Shown one piece after another: positions 1-9,855 of a stretch of 64,000 bases of DNA; positions within the stretch are counted from its first letter, which is position 1, and the number at the start of each line of letters is the position of its first letter. The notes under the pieces are model-generated. The model was given only the letters and a program-made list of their open reading frames with translations. It did not search any database and was not told the DNA's origin. The position numbers and the translations under genes were made by a program. This stretch comes from Thecamonas trahens ATCC 50062 (lineage: Eukaryota; Apusozoa; Apusomonadida; Apusomonadidae), in contig NW_013657661.1 of assembly GCF_000142905.1 (NCBI RefSeq), positions 237,684 to 301,683 on the forward strand, read 5' to 3'.

Positions 1-3000
1 GTAGCGATGCCGAGTGGTCCGCGTTTTACCATCGCGACGTGGCCGACTCTCTCAGCGACGGCCTCAGCACGTTTTCTTCGGCATGGACAGCAATCGAAGC
101 GCCCGGGCATGACTATGCGCGGCTCCGTTACACGTCGTCGCGGACATCGACGGCGGCTTTGCTCACGACTCACGGCCCGCGTGTGGCTGGCGGCTTTTCC
201 GGAGCGCACGAGAGCATATTCTTTGCGCCTGGGGCGCCAACTGTGCCTTCAGCGGGCTATGAGGTGGTGCCGGGCGTGTATGCGGTGGCACTCATCTACG
301 ATGGTGTTGGATATGTGTACGATGGGCTCGACCGGTCGTCCGAGTGGAAGTGGCGTCGGTTGGCTGCCTCGATGTACGCCCACGCGCAGTCGGAGTTCCA
401 CACTGAGGTCTCTATTGCGCACCTAGTCTGGTCTGGAGTTATTCCGGCGGCAACGCACATGGAGATTTACGCCGAGCTGCGGTCGGATCGCGGGACGATT
501 GGCAACCTGTATGACGATGTCAAGGACCGTGTGCCTGATGTTGGGCCACTGCCACCGCCATCACCACCGACAAGCCCTCCGCCGACCTCGCCGCCCGATA
601 TCGTCACGCCAGTAGTGCGGCTCGGCATCGATGGCAACGCTGGCGACTGGGCGCCGCTCATGTCGGGCAGCCCAGCGCCGCCAGTTCAAGTTGCTGTTGC
701 TCATGACGTGGTTGGCGACCTGCAGCCGGCGCTGGGTCCATCGGCAGCTCGGCACTTTGCGAGCCGTGTCGCTGATCCACGCGACGATCTGCGCGAGGTC
801 CTTGCAGCATCAGACGACTCTGTTGTGGCCGTCTTTGCCTCGACGCACGCGGCGACCGGAACCGTGCCGTCGTCGACATCCAGGTTCCAGATCTTTTTTG
901 CCAGCCGTGGCAGCCCACGGGCAGGATACGCGCTCTCAGACGGCTACGTTGCTCTTGCGCTCATCGACCGTGGCATCGGATACGTTTACTCGGGCGCGAG
1001 TGTGTCGAGTGTTTGGTCGTGGATGCCGCTGCAGGACCCGTCGCTGCTGTTTTCGTTTGTCTCGCGCGGCAACGGGCTGGAGGCGTTTATGACTCGACGG
1101 GTCTGGTCGCACCTTCTTGTTGCTGGCGATGAGAGCGTCGAGCCTGTTGTCGGTCTCGTTGACGATGCCACTGGCCTGGCTGACTATGCACCAGACCTGA
1201 ACGGGCTTGGGTATGGTGGGCCGCCGCCACCGGTAGAAGCGTCACCGCCGCCGCCACTTGTTTCCCCGCCGCCGCCGTTGGGCGGTACTGACGAAGCGCC
1301 GGGACGCGGCACAGACGCAAGCGATGACGAGTGGCTGCCACACGCCAGCGCGATCAGTGTCGCCGCTCTCGTTCTTGTTCTCCTGGCATGTCTTGCGCTG
1401 GCTGGCATGGTATGTTACGCTCGGCGCGGAGCCCGTGCAGACCGTGCGATCCAGAGTGCTGCGACCGCTAGTGTGTCCACAGATGCACGCAAGGACGAGA
1501 CGCTAATGCGGACACCGACACAGGAAGCACCTAACATTTCCCTGCATCCTGCCTCTAGCAGCGAGAGTGCGGCGGGCGATGGCGGTAGCACGATTGAGGC
1601 GAATGGTAAGAGCAACGATGTCGATAACAGTGACGAGTCACTTGCCGACGCGGCGCGGTCAAGCTCGTCGTTCTCGCACTCGTCGGCGTCAAGTGAACGG
1701 CCTGAGGTGGCTGTGCCCCTCGGCAGTGGATCTCTTCCATCGATGACCGACTCAGAGCGGCGGAGCGAGCCGACGCGGCAGCCACCAGTCTTGGATGCGA
1801 CGGCGGACAAAGAGGCCGCCACGGCGGATGGGCCCGCGAGACTGAGGCGCCGTCGCCTGCGGTGGCTCGCTGCATGACCTCCAGTCTCAGCTCGTCGCGG
1901 ATGGGCTCGGAAGCTCGTCTTGCCGAGCGGCTTTCTGCGCTGCGGTCGATCTCAGCCAAGTTTACGCCGGACATGCTGTGGAGCGCACCGGCTAGCAGCG
2001 ATAGAGCTCAAGCAGGCAGCGGCGAGCGGTCGCTGGCCGCGCTGCGTCGCGAGCGATTGGGCAGGACTAGCGGGCGGGCGCACACCAGCTCGAGCGCTGC
2101 CATGGCGCAGGCGGCGGTGTCCGCTGGTGCGGGCCACAGCGCGAGCAGCAGCATGCAGCGGTCGAACACGACGACCTTTGGGCCGGCCAGAAAGCCCCCG
2201 GCTGCAGCTGTGGGCCGGGTCAAGTCGGTTGCTTTCGTCCTGCCGGGCGAGCCGAAACCCGTGCGCCAGTCATCGCCGCTTGCACAGGGAGCCGCGCCGC
2301 GAGCAGCTGCTGTGCTGAGCAGACCTGACGGAGCCAAGTTTGGCCGAGCCCAGTCTGTAGCATTTGCCGAGGCCGCCGCTCCCCACAGTATGCGGACGTT
2401 CTCGAGCGTGGCAGACGTGGCTAGCGCCAGGGGCACAACGCGTCTTCGCCCGATGCAGTTTGATCCACCTGCGCCTGTAGCCCACCACGGGCTTGGCATC
2501 TCCTCGGACAGTGATACGTTTGGAGAGTCGGACGAGACGGAGGCGAACGGCGAAGCAGATTCTGCTGCTGCTGTGGAGTCCGACAGCGAGCTCGCTTTGT
2601 CGTCTGCAGACATCAGTGTCTCCAGCGCTGTTGAGCACAATGGTGACGGGTTCGATATCCCCGACGTCCCCGACGTCCGCGACGTCCCCGATGACCCCGA
2701 CGTCCCTGACGTCTTTGATGATGACTCGCATCTGCCGATCCAGACGGACTCGATGGATGAGGCAATGCCTGAGGTCGGAAACGACAGTCCTAGTGACGAC
2801 GACAATCCTAGTGACGACGACAATCCTAGTGACGACAACAATCCTAACGGCGACAACAATCCTAACGGCGACAACAATCCTAACGGCGACGATGAGGTGA
2901 GTGACGTCGGCGACACTGGCGACGTCGGCGACACTAGCGACGTCGACGACTCTGCGCCCCCTCCTGACTTTGCGATGCTCGAGGAGAACGGTACAACCGA

Positions 3001-3088
3001 CACGCCTGGACTGCCTGCACACCCGATTGACGACGACACGAGCAGCATGAGCGAAGCGAGTAGGGCTGATGCCAAGTCGGCTATATAA
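1..3088 (+). CDS. Type I membrane protein with two ectodomain modules and a long acidic cytoplasmic tail (5' partial)
   Basis: The reading frame is already open at base 1, so the N-terminus lies outside the window. Two related modules of about 120 residues (roughly 20-450 and 750-1120) share the pattern FFA..G.P..GY...VAL.L.D.G.GYVY.G...S.W.W. Each is followed by a Pro-rich linker (PPPSPPTSPPP and similar). A single hydrophobic helix at about 1350-1420 ends in basic residues. The frame then stops at 1877, but an overlapping frame one base out of register (its first ATG at 1874) continues to 3088. One missing base near the GGGCCC at 1831-1836 would join them, which I prefer to an ATGA-overlapping gene pair in a eukaryote. 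The tail is Ser/Asp-rich, carries two RxxSVAF motifs and a hexapeptide repeat, and has no recognised domain. Function unknown; a receptor-like surface protein is possible. Confidence 0.6.
2787..2891 (+). repeat. 18-bp coding repeat (PSDDDN / PNGDNN)
   Basis: About six tandem 18-bp units (cctagtgacgacgacaat and variants with aacggc) encode an Asp/Asn-rich hexapeptide inside the acidic tail of the preceding gene. It is a length-variable low-complexity tract. Confidence 0.8.
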
Positions 3089-3255
3089 AGCCCCTCCCCC
3101 CTCCCCCCTCCCTCCTTCGCCAAATGTTCCATTCGCCGAGTAGCTTGTTCCTCTGACCTCACCTGCGCTGCTGTACCACCACAAAACGTTGCACACCACC
3201 AGCACCAGCACCACCGCGCACCGACTCCACTCCACCCGTCTGTACCACCCGTAGC

Positions 3256-4143
3256 ATGGACCTTGTCCAGTTTGTCGCCCCGTGGGCTTGGGCGTGCAGC
3301 GCAGCGGCGTTCTTCGGCGCCGTCTACCTCGTCTCGCGCATCCGGGTTGTGCCGCGGACGCAGATTCTGGTCGTGGAGCACATGGGCAACGTGACACGGA
3401 CGCTGAGCAACACCATCGCGTTTCTCTGGCCGTTGGAGCGCGAGCGTGAGTTCTGGTGGTCGTGGGACGGGACGCAACCGTCACGGCGGGTGGCGCTGCC
3501 GCTGACGGAGCAGTCGCTGGACCCGCCGTCACTCGAGGTCCGGGCCCGCTCGTACCCGTGCGAGGTCGACATTCTCGTGCGGTACCGCATCACGGACGCT
3601 GCACGGGCGGCAGAGACGTCGGACGACCCGCTGCGGGCAACAATGGTGACGATTACCTCGCGGCTCCGCGAGGCCTGCTCTCAGAGGTCGTGGTCCGAGA
3701 TCGACAAGTCGCGGGCCTCGCTCGCTGCCGAGCTGGTCGAATCGCTCAACACCATCACCGAGGCGCGCTACGGCATCACCATTTCAGAGGTGGTCATCGA
3801 GGGCGTGAGCGTCAATAAGGCCGTGGCCAAATCGTTCCAGGCTCAGTTCCAGAAGGATGCCGAGCTTGAGGCCGAGATGCGCAACACGCAGCGCCGCCGC
3901 GAGCTCGCGCTGTACGAGGAGGAGACCAAGACCCGACTGCAGGAGGCCGAGCTTGAGCGAGCACGGAGCCGCAACGTCCTCGAGGCCGAGAAGCTCCGTG
4001 TGCTCGCTGATGCGGGCGTCGATCTCTCTACATACTTTATGGCGCAGTCGTACGCCAAGCTTGCCGAGGCTGTTGCTGCCGGGCAGGTCCACACGCTGGT
4101 GCTGGGAGCCAACGGGCTCCCGCACCTGGCGCCGAACCAGTAA
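3256..4143 (+). CDS. SPFH/band 7 (stomatin-like) membrane protein
   Basis: 295 residues from an ATG preceded by C-rich leader sequence. Residues about 9-27 form an N-terminal membrane segment or hairpin. Residues about 30-190 are an SPFH/PHB domain: VVPRTQILVVEHMGN, the VDILVRYRITD strand, an SQRSWSEIDKSR segment, and GITISEVVIEGVSV. This is followed by a charged coiled coil (about 195-255, Glu/Arg/Ala-rich) of the kind that drives oligomerisation in stomatins, prohibitins and HflK/C. Family members form ring-shaped membrane scaffolds; which membrane this one uses cannot be told. The stop is only 30 bp from the stop of the convergent M3 peptidase gene. A GTAAAC element follows the stop at 4146. 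Confidence 0.8.
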   Translation: MDLVQFVAPWAWACSAAAFFGAVYLVSRIRVVPRTQILVVEHMGNVTRTLSNTIAFLWPLEREREFWWSWDGTQPSRRVALPLTEQSLDPPSLEVRARSYPCEVDILVRYRITDAARAAETSDDPLRATMVTITSRLREACSQRSWSEIDKSRASLAAELVESLNTITEARYGITISEVVIEGVSVNKAVAKSFQAQFQKDAELEAEMRNTQRRRELALYEEETKTRLQEAELERARSRNVLEAEKLRVLADAGVDLSTYFMAQSYAKLAEAVAAGQVHTLVLGANGLPHLAPNQ

Positions 4144-4173
4144 CCGTAAACCTTGGTCGAAAAGAGACGGCTG

Positions 4174-6280
4174 CTACAGCGAGATACCGAGGTCGCCGAT
4201 CTGTGTCAGCGGATCGCGGCCATTACCATGGATAAAGGCAGCGTTGGCGAGAGCGCGGCCGCGCGCGCGGTCGAGCGGATCGGCATCCATGTCGAGCTTG
4301 GCCCACGCGTCGTCGGCGAGGTCCTTGCACAGCGCGTACGAGTAGTAGGCGGCACCGTAGGTGACAAGGTGGGTGAACTGAGCGTGGCGGACCGAGGCGG
4401 GATCGCAGACAACGGCCGAGTGCTTGGCGCGAACGTCTGCAGCGAGCGAGGTGGACCAGCCTGGGCCGAGCGTCTCCCCGCTCGCATCAGCGCGAGCGTG
4501 GGCGAGGTGGAGGTGGATGTCGAGGAGAGCGAGCGAGACCTGGTCCTGCTCGTTGAGCGCCTGCGACGAGAGCGACTTGGCGACGTGAGCGTCAAAGAGC
4601 TCGCGCGGCAGCGGCGCGCCGGTCTGATAGTGCTTGCAGAACTGCGAGAGGACCGGCCACGAGCGGGCGTACTTTCAAAGAACGACGACGGGAACTCGAC
4701 AAAGTCGAGCGGAACCCTGGTGCCGGCCACGTGATGGAACTGGGTCCGCGCCATCATCGAGTGTAGGCCGTGGCCAAACTCGTGGAAGAGCGTCTGCAGT
4801 TCCGAGAGCGAGAGCAGCGACGCGCCGAGATCGTTGTCGACGCCACGGTGGCCAAAGTTGAAGACGAGCGCGACTTCGGGCGCCTGGTACTTGCCAGCCT
4901 CCGAGCCCGAGTCGAGGTCAAGGAAGGCTGTGTCCGGCGCGCAAGCATCACGCTTCGGCGGAAGCCACGACGTTGACAGCGAGCGACCCGAGACAACGTT
5001 GAGGTGGACAGCGCCGCCGGTTTTGCCCGCCCGCGGCCAAGGGTCGACATACATCGAGCCGACGAGCTCACCGTCGCTTGTGAGAACCTCAAATTTGAGC
5101 ACGGTAGATGCAACGGTCTCGCCCGCGCGCGGGGTGGCAGCCACCAGCTTGAGGCCAAAGAGCTGCTCAGTGACGTGTGCGACGCCAGCAAGCCCAGCCC
5201 GCAGCGACAGGTACGGCGCAATGGGCTGCGAAGCGAGTGACTGGGCACCGAGTTGCTCGCGCCGGACAGCGGCATAGTGCGCGCGGTCAACGCCCGGAAT
5301 GGTGAGCGGCTGGTCTGACGAGAGCTGATCGGTGACCTCGGACGGGCCCTCGGTCTCGAGCTTGAGCTGGAGGAGCTCAGCAATCTCGGGCTGGACGGTG
5401 GTGCTGAGCTTGGCGGAGACGGCTTCCAGCTTGGCCTGCGCCCGCTCGGGATTGCGCAGCATCCGCTCCTCAGCGGTGAACGCGGCATACGAGGGCTTGC
5501 CGAGGAGCTTAGCCGTGGCGTGGCGGACAGCAAGGAGCTCCTCGAGAACTGGCACGTTATGATCAAGCGCGGCCTGGTAGGCGGCAAAGGCCTTGGCGCG
5601 GGTGGCGGCATCGCGCGAAGTCGAGGCCATGGCGAAGAGGCCTGCGGGGACGGCGAGGCCGACGCGGCAGCGACCACATTGCTCTGGAAGCGCGACGAGA
5701 GGTCAAAGCCACGGGAGAGTAGGCCGCGCAGCTGCTGGGCATCGTCGGCTTCGAGCAGCACGCCGTGGCGCTCAAACTCCTCAGTGAAGAGAGAGGCGAC
5801 GCGGGCCTGCTCGGGCGTGAGCTTGGCCATGGTCTCTGGCGAGCCTGTCACATCCTTGGCCACGCGGTAGAGGCCGCGATGGGTGTTGAGATGGTACAGA
5901 AGAGTCATCAGCTTGTTGTTCTCGGCATCGGCCGCCGATGCCACCCGTTGCTCCGGATGAGTCGCCGCCAGCAGCGAGAGCCAGTCCACCGCCAGGCAGA
6001 GGGTGTTGGAGATGGAGTCGATGGCAAAGACCGCCTCCACCGGCTCCGCCCGCACCTCGGCCGTGCTTCGCCCTACCAGCGCCTCGATCTGCTCCTGCGC
6101 TGACGTCACCGCGTCCTCAGCCAGCCGCTGCAGCGCCTCGGGCGACGCTACCCCGCTCGCCGCCCGCGGCCTCGGCCTCGACCGTCCGACGCCCGCAGCC
6201 GCGCCTACAGCGCCTACTGCACCAACCGCCTGCCACCCCTGCCTGCTCACCCGAGCCACCCACTGCGCACTCCGCAACAT
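4174..6280 (-). CDS. M3-family zinc metallopeptidase, probably mitochondrial intermediate peptidase
   Basis: About 702 residues once two one-base breaks are spanned, close to known mitochondrial intermediate peptidases. The start ATG at 6280 gives an N-terminus rich in Arg, Ser and Ala and free of acid (MLRSAQWVARVSRQ), like a matrix-targeting sequence. The catalytic zinc motif HEFGHG is at about 4770-4790 (residue ~498), with the FPSSFFE segment downstream and a typical helical C-terminus ending ...GDLGISL. Breaks: (1) near 5646-5649, where CCCC on the sense strand appears one base short; (2) near 4673-4675, where GAAAGTAC should read GAAAAGTAC to continue FFEKYARSW. Both need one extra sense base. 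Family role: removal of octapeptides from imported precursors, or general oligopeptide degradation. Other M3 oligopeptidases are possible. Confidence 0.8.
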
Positions 6281-6709
6281 GCTTGGGTTGTACTGAGCCG
6301 AGTGTGCTGCTGCAGGCGAGACCGCGGCCACCCGCCCCAGCCTTGGGCCCCCGGGCGGTGGCGTCGTCGTGACGCGCCGAATGGATCGCAGCCGCATCGA
6401 CCGGTTGGGACGCGGACGTTGGCCGATCACAGCTGGTCGGCGCGTGTGGCTTGGGTCTCGCCAGGGCAGCAGCCGTCCTGGGACCCACCAAGTCGGCTAC
6501 TCCCTGACGACTGCCTCTGCATTGCCATCGATCGAAGTATGGCCCGTTGGATCGACGGCTTTCTCCAGAACCTCTGGCCCATGGAAGCCGCGCTCGAGCA
6601 ACGGCGCATTTGACTCGGCCTCCACAGCAGCACGGCCTCCACCCTCGTGCGTCGCGCAGCTTCCGCATCGCCTGGCTATCGCCATGGACACACTTTGCTC
6701 TACCCTTAT
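6281..6709. other. Divergent intergenic region, M3 peptidase / PARG
   Basis: 429 bp between two divergent starts. I see no convincing gene. Open frames across it are short and have no recognisable domain. It should hold both promoters. If PARG starts upstream of 6710, the right-hand 30-60 bp are coding. Confidence 0.5.
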
Positions 6710-8074
6710 ATGCCACATCTGCAGTCTGGGCGGGCGGCTGCGCCATGGGAGGCCTTCTGCGCCACGTTTCCGGCGTCTGGCGATGGGTTACCGCGCGACG
6801 GTGATGGGTTGGCCGATGCGCTTGCCGTCATCGTGGCGGCGCACGGCGACGGCGCCGAGCTTGTTCACAGCGGCCGCGACCGCACACCGGCTCCTTGCAA
6901 CTATGCTCTACTGCGCCGGCTGTCATGGGATGCGGTCGACGCCTCGTTCTTCTCGGCCACCCTCCCCGCCCTCGTCGCCGCCGTCCACGCCCTCTCACAA
7001 CACTATCCGGACGCGGACGCGGCGCCGGCACAAGTCGATGCCGCCGGCGACTCGACTGCGGCTACCTATACGAATGTTCTGGCACTCGTCGGCGCCGCGT
7101 TTTTCTCGCTCTTCCCGGCCGAGACCGGCTTCTCGCTCGCGCCGATCTTCTCCATGCGGGCAAACAAGGCCAAGGCGTATGCTGTGGTGGAGTACTTTGC
7201 GCGCTCACTCCACGATCCCCCGCGCCACGGCAGCCTCTCAGTGAGCCGCATCGCAATGCCAGATGCCGAAATACCAGACTGGGCTAACGCGCAAGACATA
7301 CACATGGCGACAGCATCTGTGGCCATCTTTGACTCGGGCAACATCGAGGATAATGGCGGCGCCGCCGGCATGGTCCTCGCCGACTTTGCCAACCGCTTCC
7401 TCGGCGGCGCGGTGCTCACCCACGGCGCGGTGCAAGAGGAGATCTACTTTGGCGTTGTCTACCCGCAGCTGCTGGTAGCAAGGCTGCTCGCGCCGCGCCC
7501 GATGACAGCCGAAGAGGTCATCGTCATGGAGGGCGCCGAGCGGTTTTGCAACTACTCGGGCTACGCGCAGACGCTCAAGTTTGCCGGCTCGCACGTTGAT
7601 GGCTCGCCGCGCCATCCCGAGTCCGGCTCGTTCCTCACACGGATTGTCGCTTTTGACGCCCTGCCTTTCTACTGCCGAGAGGACGCCAAGGCCCAGTGGA
7701 GCCGCGCCTGCATCGATCGCGAGCTGCGCAAGGCTCTGACCGCCTTTGCGCGCCACCGTTCCGATCCCGAGGAGCTGCCGCCTGTCGCGACCGGAAACTG
7801 GGGATGCGGCGCCTTTGGCGGATGCAAGCAGCTCAAGGCGTTGCTCCAGTGGATGGCTGCCGCCGCTGCAGGCCGACCGCTGGCGTACTTCACCTTTGGC
7901 GATGTAGAGCTGGCCGAGGCGTTCGAGGCGACGGTCGCCACCGTGGTGGCTAACTCGGCCACAGTTGCCGACCTCTACAGCTGGACCTGCAGCTACGGCG
8001 CGTCCATCGGAACCCTTTCCTCCGGCCGCGACCTGCTCAACTATGTGGCCCAACGGGCCATGGCGAGCGCATGA
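6710..8074 (+). CDS. Poly(ADP-ribose) glycohydrolase
   Basis: Hydrolyses poly(ADP-ribose) chains to free ADP-ribose, countering PARP in DNA repair and chromatin. The PARG signature with the two adjacent catalytic glutamates, GGAVLTHGAVQEEIYF, is at about 7402-7448. A second conserved block, TGNWGCGAFGG, is at about 7791-7823. Upstream are the usual accessory segments (RIVAFDALPFYC, MEGAERFCNYSGYAQTLKF). The protein is about 454 residues, a compact PARG without the long N-terminal regulatory region of animals. The start is uncertain. ATG 6710 is the first in frame, but LLYPYMPHL just upstream also looks coding, and one missing T in TTT at 6694-6696 would connect it to ATG 6684. Confidence 0.9.
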   Translation: MPHLQSGRAAAPWEAFCATFPASGDGLPRDGDGLADALAVIVAAHGDGAELVHSGRDRTPAPCNYALLRRLSWDAVDASFFSATLPALVAAVHALSQHYPDADAAPAQVDAAGDSTAATYTNVLALVGAAFFSLFPAETGFSLAPIFSMRANKAKAYAVVEYFARSLHDPPRHGSLSVSRIAMPDAEIPDWANAQDIHMATASVAIFDSGNIEDNGGAAGMVLADFANRFLGGAVLTHGAVQEEIYFGVVYPQLLVARLLAPRPMTAEEVIVMEGAERFCNYSGYAQTLKFAGSHVDGSPRHPESGSFLTRIVAFDALPFYCREDAKAQWSRACIDRELRKALTAFARHRSDPEELPPVATGNWGCGAFGGCKQLKALLQWMAAAAAGRPLAYFTFGDVELAEAFEATVATVVANSATVADLYSWTCSYGASIGTLSSGRDLLNYVAQRAMASA

Positions 8075-8120
8075 GCCTTCGACCGTGCCACTGCCCGCGC
8101 CCGCGCCGCTGCTCGGGACG

Positions 8121-9140
8121 CTACCGAGTGCATGACTCCAAAGTAAACGATGGGGAGAGTAAAGATGCCCAGGGCGACTGCAGCAATGATGAGTGCGCCG
8201 TTGGCCGGCGCCGCACACTGGCCTTGTTAAAGCCGTGGACAACGCCGGCAACGGCGAGCCCGACCGCAGCAGCACCGACAACAATGGTGGCGAGCCCGAC
8301 CTTGCCGGCCGGCGCCGCAAAGCCACCCGACAAGCTAGGCCCAACGTGGAGGACCGATGACCAAGCGACGACGCTGTAGAGCATGGGCAAGATGGCGATC
8401 GCGAAAACTGCCGTGGCAACGTCAAAGAACGACCGCAGCTGCGAGGAACAGACCTCGTCCTCGGCATCGGGCGACGACGCCGGCGTGCGCGGCACGGTGC
8501 TGTAGACCCAGTAGACTGAGAGCGCGAGGCCCGCCACACCGAGCGCCATGTAGCCGACGGCGTAGAGCGCAAACCAGCCCATGACGCCGCGCGGATAGCC
8601 GGCAGCAGGAGGCGTTGGCGGGCGCAGCGCCTCGAGCGGCGGCATGGCAACGATGGCGCTTCGAGCCTCTGCCCGCGCTGCCAAGATCCGTGCTGTTGGC
8701 GTGGCCGGAGGCGGCTCAAAGCGCTGGCGCGGCTTGATTCGTGCGTGGTCGCGATGCGGGGCGACGGGCGGGAAGCCCCCGGGCGTGCCCGGCCCCGCCC
8801 GGCTCATGGGCGTCGCCGCCGCGTTAGGCGAGCGCGTGCTCGGCCAGACATGGGCGGCAGCTCGGCCTACACCGCCAAAAGGCGAGGGCAAGGGCGAGGC
8901 AGCAGCAGGCGTGCGCGAGCGGGCGAGGATGCGTCCGGTGGGTGTGGGCGGCGGCGGAAGCAGCGGGCGGCGGTGAGGTGGGACAGCGGCGGCGTGGGCT
9001 GCAGGCGGCGGTTGCCTAGCCGAGGACGCAGGCAGAGGTGACGCCTGCGGGAGCAGCGGCAGCGGTGCCGGAGACGGCAGGCCTGCGGGACGGAGTGGTC
9101 TGTGCGCAAGCGGGCTAGTTGTGGGCTGGACACGGACCAT
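8121..9140 (-). CDS. Pro/Ala-rich protein with three predicted membrane helices, unknown family
   Basis: 339 residues from ATG 9140. The N-terminal 180 residues are disordered (Pro, Ala, Arg) and contain two copies of a PPPxxTPTxRILAxxR motif. The C-terminal part has three hydrophobic helices: GWFALYAVGYMALGVAGLAL, ATAVFAIAILPMLYSVVAW, and VGLATIVVGAAAVGLAVAGV. I chose 9140 over the in-frame ATG at 9239 because that upstream ATG belongs to the candidate SECIS of the preceding gene. It is convergent with PARG, 46 bp between stops. No family recognised. Confidence 0.55.
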   Translation of the reverse strand: MVRVQPTTSPLAHRPLRPAGLPSPAPLPLLPQASPLPASSARQPPPAAHAAAVPPHRRPLLPPPPTPTGRILARSRTPAAASPLPSPFGGVGRAAAHVWPSTRSPNAAATPMSRAGPGTPGGFPPVAPHRDHARIKPRQRFEPPPATPTARILAARAEARSAIVAMPPLEALRPPTPPAAGYPRGVMGWFALYAVGYMALGVAGLALSVYWVYSTVPRTPASSPDAEDEVCSSQLRSFFDVATAVFAIAILPMLYSVVAWSSVLHVGPSLSGGFAAPAGKVGLATIVVGAAAVGLAVAGVVHGFNKASVRRRPTAHSSLLQSPWASLLSPSFTLESCTR

Positions 9141-9174
9141 GGCGGCTCCAGAGAGGCGTGTATTGCAGCGGTAA

Positions 9175-9250
9175 CCGCCGCCAGGCTCGGACGGCTCCGG
9201 GCACTCGCCGTGACGAGTGGTGGCGCAGAGCGTCGTCATGGGCGCGGCGG
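9175..9250 (-). promoter_or_regulatory. Candidate SECIS element (form 2-like, CC in place of AA)
   Basis: Hand-folded on the minus strand in the 3' UTR of the selenoprotein H gene. Helix I pairs CCGCCG (9250-9245) with CGGCGG (9180-9175). The core has ATGA (9239-9236) opposite GA (9188-9187), giving the tandem G.A pairs. Helix II has about nine pairs with one bulged C (GACG CTCTG with CGGAG C CGTC). An internal loop holds CC (9223-9222), 12 nt above the core. Helix III pairs CACTCG with CGAGTG around a TCACGG loop. Spacing fits the eukaryotic SECIS model, but the unpaired AA is replaced by CC. It lies about 340 nt 3' of the TGA. Confidence 0.55.
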
Positions 9251-9306
9251 TTGCAGTCGCAGGGGCTATCACTGGAGGCTACAGGGGCCGGAGGCGGCGC
9301 ACGGAG

Positions 9307-9855
9307 CTAGCTCAGCGCAGCCTGCACCAGCGCAATGGCCTTGTCATGGTCGATGAACTTGGCCTTGCGCGGCGGCTTCTTGATGGCAAAGCCCGACCAG
9401 AGCGGCTCGTCGGGCGCGCCGTCAGGCCCACCGGCGATGAGGACGATTTCAAACGAGCCACGCCGCGGGCGGCTCCCGGCCGGCACCAGCGCCGGCGGGT
9501 TGACCACCACCTCATGGTCAGGGAACGCGCCGGCCAGAGCATCGCGGAGCTCGTTGGCCTTGCGCGCATACGTGCGTCACGAGTAGCATCGTTCAATGCC
9601 GATCACCGTCCCGCCCGTCGCCTTGCCCTTCTTGGTCGCCACAGCCTTGGTCGCCGTCTTGGCCTTGGGCTTGGTCTTGGTCTTGGTCGCCGTCTTGGCC
9701 TTGGTCTTGGTCTTGGCCTTGGTCTTGGTCTTGGTCTTGGTCGCCGTCACCCCAGTCGCCCTCTCCGTTGCGGACCCAGGGGCCGCACGGGCCAGCGGCT
9801 TGTTCCGCTTGCTCCGACGCAGCACGGGCGCAGCCTCAGCCTCACGCTTGGGCAT
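9307..9855 (-). CDS. SELENOH: Selenoprotein H (Sec encoded by TGA at 9579-9577)
   Basis: 182 residues if the in-frame TGA is read as selenocysteine. The N-terminal half is Lys/Thr/Ala-rich (repeated TKTKAK), a basic nuclear or nucleolar tail like that of animal SELENOH. The C-terminal half is the Rdx-type thioredoxin-like domain. ERCYS-U-RTYARKANELR contains the CxxU redox motif in the same place as CTSU in the animal protein. It is followed by VVVNP, PRRGSFEIVL, LWSGFAIKKPPRKAKF and a C-terminal helix, all family hallmarks. The frame is open on both sides of the TGA and ends at TAG 9307. A SECIS-like fold lies just downstream. SELENOH is a nucleolar oxidoreductase linked to redox and stress responses. 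Confidence 0.88.
9577..9579 (-). other. In-frame TGA, selenocysteine codon
   Basis: TGA within TGC TAC TCG TGA CGC gives C-Y-S-U-R, the CxxU motif of selenoprotein H. Conserved protein continues for 89 codons beyond it. Confidence 0.85.
9646..9750 (-). repeat. Thr-Lys-Ala-Lys coding repeat in SELENOH
   Basis: Imperfect tandem units of 6-12 bp (ttggtc / ttggcc on the plus strand) encode the basic TKTK/AKTK tail. Confidence 0.75.

Noticed and set aside
1862-3088. A separate gene starting at GTG 1862 or ATG 1874
   Set aside because: An overlapping eukaryotic gene pair is unlikely, and the one-base offset has the same direction as the eleven other breaks in this window.
2008-3532. Two long minus-strand open frames (489 and 420 codons) across the first gene's tail and the SPFH start
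   Set aside because: Composition is the antisense of Ser/Asp-rich and simple-repeat coding. They cross the intergenic region and a confident SPFH gene, and show no domain.
4206-5630. M3 peptidase as a pseudogene
   Set aside because: Both breaks are single missing bases, reading frames on each side are fully conserved, and the zinc motif is intact. Sequencing error is simpler.
9236-9239. ATG at 9239 as the start of the Pro-rich membrane protein
   Set aside because: It coincides with the ATGA core of the candidate SECIS, and the extra codons upstream of 9140 add no recognisable protein.
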